The position numbers and the translations under genes were made by a program. From Prolixibacteraceae bacterium UBA6162 (GTDB lineage Bacteria; Bacteroidota; Bacteroidia; Bacteroidales; Prolixibacteraceae), in assembly GCA_002428215.1 (NCBI GenBank), contig DIUI01000077.1, positions 1-11,483 of the forward strand: DNA of 11,483 bases, written 5' to 3'. Below are positions 1 through 8,800 of the stretch, in pieces (within the stretch, counting starts at the first letter, position 1; the number at the start of each line of letters is the position of its first letter). The notes under the pieces were generated by a model. It was given only the letters and a program-made list of their open reading frames with translations. It was not told the origin of the DNA and did no database searches.

Positions 1-221
1 GCCATAGACTGACCGGTTGCATTGAGCTCAAAAAAACCACTTTCATTAAAACCATCGCTTTCGAGATCGGCCATACTTACGTTCTGATCGCTGAAATCGT
101 TGAAGTAGTTGATCATCGAAAGATTGGGATTCACCATCAATGAAAAAATAACATCCTCGAGATTCTCAGGATCGGGAATGGCATCGATGACGAATGCCCG
201 GGGGGGAGTTTTCTCGCTCAT
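1..221 (-). CDS. Unrecognised protein, N-terminal 73 residues only (runs off left edge)
   Basis: An open frame starts at the ATG at 221-219 and stays open to the window edge. The N-terminus reads MSEKTPPRAFVIDAIPDPEN and continues through an acidic stretch (LEDVIF, NYFNDFSDQNVSMADLESDG). I do not recognise the family. There is no signal peptide, no membrane segment and no obvious motif, so a soluble cytoplasmic protein is likely. A Bacteroidota-like -7 element (250-257) lies at the right distance upstream on the same strand, which supports both the strand and the start. No Shine-Dalgarno site precedes the ATG, as usual in this phylum. A run of seven G (200-206; C on the coding strand) falls in codons 5-8. 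Confidence 0.7.
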   Translation of the reverse strand, partial: MSEKTPPRAFVIDAIPDPENLEDVIFSLMVNPNLSMINYFNDFSDQNVSMADLESDGFNESGFFELNATGQSM

Positions 222-249
222 ACCGTGCTGTTAACCATTAATAAAGCAA

Positions 250-257
250 CAAAGGTA
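250..257 (-). promoter_or_regulatory. Bacteroidota -7 element (TACCTTTG)
   Basis: Read on the minus strand this is TACCTTTG, a full match to the Bacteroidota TAnnTTTG -7 consensus, 28 bases upstream of the ATG at 221. It implies a 5' leader of about 20-25 bases. No convincing TTTG/TTG -33 box sits 19-21 bases further upstream, so the call rests on the -7 element and its position. Confidence 0.4.
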
Positions 258-297
258 ATTAAGTAGCCATAAAAATCAGCGAACCAACTCTTTTTTT

Positions 298-305
298 TAC
301 CTTCG
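298..305 (+). promoter_or_regulatory. Possible -7 element (TACCTTCG) for the SDR-glycosyltransferase pair
   Basis: TACCTTCG has one mismatch to TAnnTTTG and ends 25 bases before the ATG at 331. A T-run (291-298) lies just before it. No -33 box is visible, so this is a weak prediction; TACGTTAA at 307-314 is a poorer alternative. Confidence 0.25.
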
Positions 306-330
306 TTACGTTAAGATACCATCATCCCGT

Positions 331-1098
331 ATGAGCAAGACCATACTGATTACCGGAGCTACTTCCGGGATAGGCGAAGCCACAGCCCGTCTGTTATCGG
401 CCCATCAATACAGATTAATTATTACCGGAAGAAGAAGCGAACGGCTGTACAGCCTGTCTGCTGAATTAATGTCAAAGGATAACTCTGAAATACACCCTCT
501 GATATTGGACGTTCGCGACCGATTAGCGGTAGAAAACGGATTGGCCACGCTGCCCGATAAATTCAAACAAATAGATGTCCTTATCAACAACGCAGGATTG
601 GCAGCCGGACTTAACCCTATACATGAAGGAGATCCTGCTGACTGGGAAGCCATGATCGATACCAACCTGAAGGGGTTACTCTGGGTTACCCGAATTGTAG
701 CAGCCGGCATGGCAGCAAAAGGCAGCGGACATATCATTAACCTTTCGTCGATTGCCGGGAAGGAGACTTATCCCATGGGCAATGTCTATTGTGCCACAAA
801 ATACGGTGTAGAGGCTATTACTAAGGCTCTGAGGCTTGAACTCCTACAAAAGGGGATAAAGGTTACGTCAGTAGCACCGGGTGCCGTATCAACGGAGTTC
901 GCATCTGTACGCTTTAAAGGCGACCAGGAGCGCGCAAAGGCAGTTTACAAGGGCTTTCAGCCACTGGAGGCTAAAGATATCGCCGAAACCATATTGTTTG
1001 TTATAACCCGTCCGGCGCACGTAAACATCGACGATATATTAATTATGCCAACGGCGCAAGCTTACTCAAGGGATTTTAACAGATCCGGAGCACAATGA
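331..1098 (+). CDS. YdfG-type short-chain dehydrogenase/reductase, NADP-dependent
   Basis: This 255-residue protein is a classical SDR. The Rossmann nucleotide-binding motif TGATSGIG is at residues 8-15, and GRR at 33-35 suggests NADP(H) preference. NNAG is at 86-89. The catalytic tetrad is N112, S140, Y153 and K157 (YCATK). The C-terminal half follows the E. coli YdfG pattern closely: GNVY, TEFASVRFKGD and the PAHVNIDDILIMPTAQ tail. YdfG-type enzymes oxidise L-serine/L-allo-threonine and related 3-hydroxy acids and reduce malonic semialdehyde; the exact substrate here is inferred from similarity only. Length is normal and the protein should be cytoplasmic. The next gene begins inside its stop codon (ATGA), so the two are probably co-transcribed and translationally coupled. 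Confidence 0.93.
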   Translation: MSKTILITGATSGIGEATARLLSAHQYRLIITGRRSERLYSLSAELMSKDNSEIHPLILDVRDRLAVENGLATLPDKFKQIDVLINNAGLAAGLNPIHEGDPADWEAMIDTNLKGLLWVTRIVAAGMAAKGSGHIINLSSIAGKETYPMGNVYCATKYGVEAITKALRLELLQKGIKVTSVAPGAVSTEFASVRFKGDQERAKAVYKGFQPLEAKDIAETILFVITRPAHVNIDDILIMPTAQAYSRDFNRSGAQ

Positions 1099-1805
1099 AA
1101 AAGGTATTGGTAATAACGCCTGTGAAGGATTCGTGGGAAACTATGCAGCAAACCATTGAAGGGTTGTATAGTTCGACAGTGGACTTTGAATATATTGTCT
1201 ACAACGATTTCAGTAAAAAGGAGACCCGACAAAGACTTATCGAAGCCAGTGAACAGTATGGATTCAATTTGGTTCACCTGGAAGATGTAACCGACAGCCC
1301 ATCGCCCAATTACAAGCTTATCCTGCAGTTGGCACAAGAGGAGGCTATCAGAATGAAATTACCTCTATTGATCGTAGAATCGGATGTGGTCGTCCAACCC
1401 ACCACAATCACAGAATTGGTAACATTCGGTAACCGTTTGCCCAAAGCAGGTATGGTAGGTGCTATAACAGTCGACAGAAATGGAAAATTCAATTTCCCCT
1501 ATGCAACCGTAAAAATTACAGGTAAAGGAATAACTGAAACCAGAAGAAGCTTAAGTTTCTGCGCTACATTAATTACACTGCCGCTCCTAAAAGAATACAA
1601 TTTTAAGGCGTTAGCTTCCAACAAAGACTGGTTCGATATTCACATCAGCCGACAATCGAGACGATTGGGATTCAAAAACTATCTATCCAGAAGAACGCCG
1701 GTTTTGCATCAGCCACACAGCAGCAGACCCTGGAAACAGCTGAAGTATTCCAATCCTCTGAAATACTATTGGTATAAGCTTATACAAAAGCGCGACAGAA
1801 TATAG
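1095..1805 (+). CDS. Glycosyltransferase, family 2-like (GT-A fold)
   Basis: The 236-residue protein begins with a typical GT-A beta-strand (VLVITPVKD, residues 4-12). It then has an acidic pair in YNDFS (36-40), the SPSPNYK segment (68-74) where GT2 enzymes bind the sugar nucleotide, and an ESD triplet (95-97) in the place of the metal-binding DxD. A DWFDIH segment (178-183) and H205 near the end fit the catalytic-base and late metal-ligand regions. The C-terminus is basic (KYYWYKLIQKR), suggesting contact with membrane lipids, but there is no transmembrane helix. Donor and acceptor cannot be told from sequence; a polysaccharide, lipid or protein-glycan step is likely. Its ATG overlaps the SDR stop codon. 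A GGAG (1087-1090) lies only four bases upstream, too close to be a clear ribosome site, so coupling is the simpler explanation. Confidence 0.8.
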   Translation: MKKVLVITPVKDSWETMQQTIEGLYSSTVDFEYIVYNDFSKKETRQRLIEASEQYGFNLVHLEDVTDSPSPNYKLILQLAQEEAIRMKLPLLIVESDVVVQPTTITELVTFGNRLPKAGMVGAITVDRNGKFNFPYATVKITGKGITETRRSLSFCATLITLPLLKEYNFKALASNKDWFDIHISRQSRRLGFKNYLSRRTPVLHQPHSSRPWKQLKYSNPLKYYWYKLIQKRDRI

Positions 1806-1837
1806 TGGGGAGGGAAACGCACTGAAGAGCCACTGAC

Positions 1838-1863
1838 AAGAAAAGAAAAAGCACTGAAAGTGT
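1838..1863 (-). terminator. Weak possible terminator of the nitroreductase gene
   Basis: On the minus strand, CACT-TTC-AGTG (1862-1852) is followed by a T-rich stretch (1850-1838), about 57 bases past the stop. The stem is only 4 bp, so function is doubtful. No better hairpin is visible in the convergent gap 1806-1918, and none for the plus-strand pair. Confidence 0.25.
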
Positions 1864-1918
1864 AGCCTGCTATTGCTGCAACCCTCCGTAAAGATAACCT
1901 ACCAACCGTCGACAGAAA

Positions 1919-2662
1919 TCAGGATTCCAGTGGCCAGTGTTTGCGAATGGTATCCCAATATTTCTGTGAAAAGAATTCATTGTTGGATTTGGTATAGCGA
2001 ACGTCGGTAAATACCTGTGCAAGGTTTTGCTTGCCATTCTCATCGACGAATTTCTTAGAGGATTCAAGGCCCTCCTTGAAAGCATAAAAATCATTGATCT
2101 GTTGCGTTGAAGGAAGTTGGTAGGTTTCCTTATGCACGAAGGAATCAAGGGGCAATCTATCAACTTGAGCAGGCCACTCAATGGGCCATCCCAGCGCCAC
2201 AGCCGTAACAGGGACCACGCCCTTTGGTAGTTCTAGAAGATCAACAATTTCAGCAGCATTATAGGTTGTTGTGCCGAGGTAACATATTCCCAGACCATAA
2301 TTCTCGGCGGCGATACAAACATTCTGCGCCATAAGCATGGCATCGATAGCTGCCGTGAAAAACGAGATGAAATTATCATAGCCGGGTTGAGCATTACGAC
2401 TACTGCACCAGGCCTTGAAACGGTATATATCAGCACAGAAGGTAAGTATAACAGGAGCGGTTTTGGCGACCGGCTGATTAAAGTGAAGCGGTGCCAAATC
2501 CCTTAAACGAAGAGGATCTTTAGTAACAATCACCGAATACCATTGCATATTCCCGGTAGTAGATGCACGTGCACCTGAGGCCAATATAATCCTTAGAAGA
2601 TCGTCAGGGACAGGTTTAGTACTAAAATCGCGAATGGTTGAATGATTCAATAGGAGATCCAT
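1919..2662 (-). CDS. Nitroreductase-family FMN-dependent oxidoreductase (NfsA/NfrA-like)
   Basis: The 247-residue protein matches the NfsA/FRP branch of the nitroreductase superfamily in length and motifs. HSTIRDF at residues 7-13 and the TTGNMQ segment at 35-40 form the N-terminal FMN-phosphate and flavin contacts. AAENYGLGICYLGT at 118-131 is the conserved helix-strand, and ALGWP at 156-160 follows. Family members use NAD(P)H to reduce FMN, quinones, nitroaromatics or disulfides by two-electron steps and act as cytoplasmic dimers; the physiological substrate is not predictable. It is convergent to the SDR-glycosyltransferase pair. It lies 170 bases downstream of the giant gene, with a strong terminator between them, so it is probably transcribed on its own. 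TACCTTTT (2746-2739) is a near-match -7 element but has no good -33 partner. Confidence 0.88.
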   Translation of the reverse strand: MDLLLNHSTIRDFSTKPVPDDLLRIILASGARASTTGNMQWYSVIVTKDPLRLRDLAPLHFNQPVAKTAPVILTFCADIYRFKAWCSSRNAQPGYDNFISFFTAAIDAMLMAQNVCIAAENYGLGICYLGTTTYNAAEIVDLLELPKGVVPVTAVALGWPIEWPAQVDRLPLDSFVHKETYQLPSTQQINDFYAFKEGLESSKKFVDENGKQNLAQVFTDVRYTKSNNEFFSQKYWDTIRKHWPLES

Positions 2663-2784
2663 GGATAAGAAGATTTAATACCCAGACAAGATAGTTAGTT
2701 GAGTTGAGAAGAAGAAGGACATTCATCATCGAAGAAAGAAAAGGTAATATATAATGAACAGGGAAAATGCAACATTAGGGCAAT

Positions 2785-2815
2785 AAAAAAGGGGAGTCTA
2801 AGACTCCCCCTTTTT
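2785..2815 (-). terminator. Strong rho-independent terminator of the giant surface-protein gene
   Basis: GGGGAGT (2791-2797) pairs perfectly with ACTCCCC (2803-2809) around a five-base loop. A6 (2785-2790) on one side and T5 (2811-2815) on the other give a U-run on either strand. It sits 18 bases past the stop of the giant gene. The symmetry makes it potentially bidirectional, but only the minus strand has a gene running into it. It should insulate the nitroreductase gene. Confidence 0.9.
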
Positions 2816-2832
2816 AATCAATCAATTCGGTA

Positions 2833-5800
2833 CTACCTTTTAACAATCCTTTCTGATTGTGTAGTTCCTTCATTAGTAACCATAGTTACAATGTAGACTC
2901 CACTTACCAGATTAGAGGTAGAGATGGTCCTCTCTGGGAATTGGATATCCATAACACGCTGTCCAGCGATATTAGTAATAATTACACGAGACAGTTTGTT
3001 GTGGTTGTCGATGTTCAATTCATTGTTGAACGGGTTCGGATATAATTTGAAGTTGCTATGTGCAATTTCTGGAGCGCTGGTTGCATATTCATCACCGGTG
3101 GTAAATACCCACATAGTTTTGTCAGCAATACCTGCGAACTCGTTTCCTGATTCGTCGACAACAACACCAGCTTCTACGAGAACGTAGTATTCAGTGCTGA
3201 CAGTCAAGCTGAAATCGTCTTTGTCGTAGCTGAAGGTAATAACATTACCATCGATAACGGCATCGGCCACATCAAGCAGGAGAACCAGTGAATCGGTAGC
3301 GGCTTCGTAAACATGAAGTTTACCAGTTCCGGCAACGATTGCTTCGTTGAATTCGATCATGAACTCCTGGTGTACAGTTTCCTGAACTCCAACAGGTGAA
3401 TGATCAACGATTGTAGGAGCATCACGGTCCACGATAGTAGCGCCAGTAGTGAAGTTCCAACCCCAAGCAGTAGTAATACCAGCGAAAGCCAGTTTGTTCG
3501 TTGACGCATTGGTGAAGGCACCGGGCTGTACGTAAATGTAGTACTCAGCATTAGCAGATAAAAGTGTTTCGAAATGGAAGTGAACTTCATTTCCTGATAC
3601 CACAACATTAGCAGAAGTAACATTGATTGTTTCAAGCGGAGTTACACCATCACGAGGATAGATGCGAATCTGACCACTACCTTTGAGTACATTATTTTTG
3701 AAATGTATTTCAAATAAAGGATTACGTACGACATCAGTAGCATCATCGGCAGGCAATGTAGCTTCAACAACAGGAGCAGAAGTGTCCTCGGTTGTGAATT
3801 CCCAAGCCTGTCCGTAGATACCAGTGAACTTAACACCACTTAGGTCGACAATAGCACCTTCGGTAACGCGTACATAATATTTGGTATGCGACTCAAGCGG
3901 TCCAACTGTCCATTCGAGAGTGGTAGTTTGAACACCATAGGTTTGAACAGGTACAGAAGTACCGGTGTTAATGTTAACCATTTTGAATGGCGTGCCATCT
4001 TCATGGTATAGAACAAGATAACCAGAACCTAAGTTAACAGCTTGGTCAAATTCTAGAACAACTTTCTCATTCACAAGAACATTAGTTGATCCTGGAGCTG
4101 GAGATTGTGCAACAACCTGAGGTCCACTAATATCACGAGTGGTAAATGTCCATGAGTTGATATTAACATCAGTAATACCATTCCAACCATTGCCATAGTA
4201 GTCTGTAACAAAACCAGAATCTACTACAACATAGTATTTGGTATTTTCTTCAAGGACATCTTGCTTAACAGTAACTTTCATTCCTTTAACAGAAACCTTG
4301 TCACTATCAGCGGCAATTGTAGTTACTAACTGTCCGGTTTCATGATTACGGATATACAAATTTCCTACACCTTTATAAACATACTCTCCAAAGGTCATAG
4401 TCAAATCAGCATCTAGACGAGTGCTTCCAGCATTGGGTGACAAGGTAGGCATAGCCAAACCTTCCCAATCTTTAACCTGAACCTCAGCATACGTAACACC
4501 AGACTCATTCAACGAACCAGCCAACTTATTACCATATGAATCGTAGATATCAGCAGTTGTTTTCAAACCATAACGAACAACATAAGTAGAGGTTACAGGC
4601 TGAACAGGAGTGATAGTAACGATTTTACCATCAGTGACAGTATAAGTAGCAGAAACACTAGTGTTTGCAACAGTTGCACCAACCTTGATTTCAAAATAGT
4701 CAGCAGCATTAACACTAGTTACAGGTCCTTCAACAAGAAGACTATTTACATTAACATATGCTAAAATATTCTTGTCAAAAGTTACAACGAATGGTCCAGA
4801 GGCTTCCACTTTAAGAGCATCATGCTCAGGAGAGAAAACAGCCACAGGAGGCATACGACGAGACTTGTCGCCAGTTGTAAATGTAAGAACATAATTGCTT
4901 GATGGTGCATAACCATTAACATCTTGAACGTCCTTAACAGTAAGTACATAAGTATGATGACCTTCAAGTAACTTTTTAGGAGTTACTTTAATAGTGTGAC
5001 TTACAGTACCACTTAAAATGGTATTCGTTGCAGTCTGGTATTCAAGTGTAACTTCAATGTTATCACCGTCATTGTTAACCAGGCTAACCATTTTACCCAA
5101 CAGACGAGCATCAATAGTTGCCAATGGGAACGGTTTCCACTGAATAGCTTCATCAAACGATACAATAATAGCAGTAGAGACATCTATATTCTCGTTAGCA
5201 GGATCATTCGAACCTTGAGCAATAGAATAACTAAACTCAGCCAAAGGAGCTTGTTGATCAGCTAAAACAAAGAATTCAGTAAGCGTTGCACTTAAAGTAT
5301 TAGCAGGAGAACCAAAATCAGAGAAGGTAGCAGTAGCCACATAAACAGCGTATACCTTATTCAACTCTAAACGTGAAGCGTCAATCGAGAATTGAGCTGA
5401 TAAACCATCACTTGCAAGAACAACATTACTAATTACTTCAACCAATCTATCATCAGTATTGGTAGCACCCGGGGCAATTGTTCCAGAAGTAGTATTGGAG
5501 TCTTCGTATATAAAGACAGAAGAAGATGTTCCAAATTTCACAGGCTCATCAAAATTAAGGGTAACATTAGCTACGCTTTTAACCTCAGCCTTATTGACAC
5601 TACCAACATAAGTACTAGTTACAGTTTTAGCCTCAGCAGACCAAGCTAATGTAACAGATGGTTTGACGTTATCAAGAGTTTTAATTCTACGTGTAGTATG
5701 AGTAATATACTTATTACCAGACACATCTTCGATCAAATCCTTAACAATTTCTAAAGTATACTCAGTATTTTCCTTAAGCGTGCTTAGGAGGGCTCCATCT

Positions 5801-8800
5801 AAGGTAAGAGTGAAACTAGAGGTCGTAGCAGTGTGTGTTCCAAGGGCACCATAGCTTACAGCTTTACTAACAGTCGCGCTACTAGTAATACTATAAGAAC
5901 CAACGAGCAAGCCGTTTGTATCGCGAACATAAACTACAGCTCCAGCAGGTGTTGGAACTTCTTCATCAAATACAAGAGTAAGAGAAGCTGTTCTGGAGAT
6001 ACCTGTTACCAGGGAGGTTGGATCAGCATCTAATACATCAGTATTACCTACACGGAAAGCAGTAATCTTAGGGGCTACATTATCACCAGTAGTAAAGGTG
6101 TAGGATGCCAAATTGCTTTCCCCGTTTTCATCAACAGCTCTAACCCAAATATATTGATTGACCTTAGCAGTGGTTGCAAGACCGGTATGTACAACAGGAA
6201 CAGCAGTAGTACCATTGTAGTAAGTTGAACCACTCCAAGTTGTAGGTGAGGCAGTAGTACTGGTAATCAGATACTGGAAGGTACCAGGTTTATTAACAGT
6301 TACTTCAAAATTGAGCGTAGAAGATAGCGAACCAGTTGCAGCAAGAACATTGCCAATAGAAACAGTTGGTTTAGAATAATCACGCACATTGAAAGTAGCC
6401 GATTGAGCAGCAACAGCACCTGTTACATCAGTAGTAAAGACCTTGTAAGGAGTACCTTCACTATTAACAAAACCATTAGCAGCAACAGTCAAAGTATAAG
6501 ATTTAGTTGCAGCAAGAGTACCCTTAGCAAATTGAATACCAACAGTTCTGTTAGACAGAGTAACAGTATAAGTGCCAATTAGAGCACTAGTAGCAGTTCC
6601 ACCTTCGGTGAAGGTAATGGTTGAATTAGTGATAGCACTCTCAATATAGGCTTTTGTAGCAGCTGTTAAGGTACCTGGTAGCGGAGTATTGGATACATAG
6701 TAAAGAACCTCATCGAACTCGATAGAGACATTTTCAATATTTCCAACTTCAGCATCATGTGCTGGAGTAAAAGTAGCCACAGGTCCATTTCTATTACCAG
6801 TAAAGAAGGTTATAGTAGTGCCAGTTAATGGTTGATTGTAAACATCTGTAACAACACCAGCTTCAAAAGTAAGCATGTAGGTGCTACTTGCAACAAGTGG
6901 GGTAGTTGGGAAGTTAATTGTCAACTCATTATTAGACCAAACAAATGCACCATCAGTTGGATTCAGAGTAAAGATAGTTTCTGAAGCGCTTCCAATATTG
7001 GCATTGTCCATTTTCTCCAACTTAATTGTTTTAGTTGGATTACCACTATGAACATTATTCGTAAACTTAACATTAAGCGAAACTGTACCGGTAGCATAAT
7101 TGTCGCGGTAGTTATAAAGCTTAGTGGGATCATCTTGAACAACAGCAAAACTAGATGTTGTCGTTGTAAACGTCCACGTATCACCTTCGATATTATCCAT
7201 CAAATTTCCGGATTTATCTTGAATTGGACCACCAATAACTTTAACCTCGTAGTTAGTATTTGGTTTAAGATCTGCAGACAAAGTAATACTAACAGTAGCG
7301 TCATTGCCAGTATACCAGAATTTGGTATTAGAGCTGCTAAGCACTAGTGTAGTTTTTGCCTGAGAATCAGTTTCTATAAGTTCAAGATAACCATTGTTAC
7401 CACTTAGTTGTAACTGATCCTTTTCATTGGCAAATTCGATAGCCAACACATTTCCAATTGCAACGTTAGTGGCACCAACTGCAGGACTATAAGCAGTAGG
7501 TGCTGGCTTAATAGTTTCAACAGTAGTAAATGTCCAAGAAAAAGCGCTATTGGTGTTTGAACCACTTTGAGCCTTAACTAACCCAGCACCCAAAGTAACA
7601 GTAACAGTTGAGTTACCAGGTAGTGGGTTATGATTAATTGACAATGTATTGCCTGATATATCAAAAGATGTTACAGCAATTGTACCAGTAGCCATTGTTT
7701 CCAGATTATAATATTCAATAGTAATCGAAGAAACAGAGCCATTAGCAACAATGCCTTCTTTAAACTCAGCAGAAATAGAAGAATTAGCAGCTACACCAGT
7801 TGCATCAGCCAAAGGCACGGTAGAATAAACACCATAATCCGATTGCACAACAGCAGGAGCAGTAGTACTGGCAATTATAAAATTAAATGTAGTAGCAGCC
7901 AATTTATTACCAAACTCATCTTGTATACCAGAATTAACGGTTAGTTCATATGAATTACCAGCAGTTAAAACGCCAGAAGCTATTGTAAGCGTTTTGGTAC
8001 CAGCATTGTAAGAAATGGCACCGTTCAAAGAAACTACAGTTCCGTTGGCTCCACCCTTACGTAAAGTAACAAGAGTAGGTGAAACAAGACTCGAGGCTAA
8101 TGGATTCTTATCCAAATCTAACAATGCAGAAGCATCGGTAAATGTTAAAACCACATCTGCTAAGGCAGCGGCAGCAGTTTGACTTGATGGATAAGTTAAA
8201 GCTACAGTAGGAGCGACTTCATCGGCAATCTTAATAGTTTTGTTGTTAACTCCGGTAAAGGCATTACCAGCAGCATCCTGGAAACCAGTAGCTACAAAAG
8301 TAAGTTTGTAAGAACCACCATCGAGCCAGGTAGAAACAGGAATTAGTTTAACAATTGATGAAGTATCAGTAGTTGCAACTTGCACTGTGTATTGATTTGT
8401 ATTAACTGTACTAGTAGAAGTACCGTTAAAGACCTCTAATGTGTGATTTAAGTTAGACCCAGAAAGAGCGGTAGTAGTATTTCCGACAAAAATCTTTTCG
8501 GAGAACTCTAACCATAACTGTGCATTGTTCGCAGCAGTTTTATTTCCAGCTAAATCTTCTTTAACAGTGGAGGCATAAAAACTTTCAATTTCAGGAGCTT
8601 TGGTATCTTTCGTAGAGAACGTATAAACCAATAAATCAGACATAGCATTTGAATTGGCATCGCTAACATTCCAACTCAAGAAATTTAGTTGGTAATTAGC
8701 ATTGTCAACAAATGAACCACTAGCTTTCCTTAATTGGAGGGTATTGGATGTATAGGCAACTACTAAAACATCAGTAGCAACACCATTCTCATAGAGTTTA

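Noticed and set aside
405..737. 110-residue minus-strand frame inside the SDR gene
   Set aside because: It is antisense to a gene with a complete catalytic motif set, and its own translation shows no family signal.
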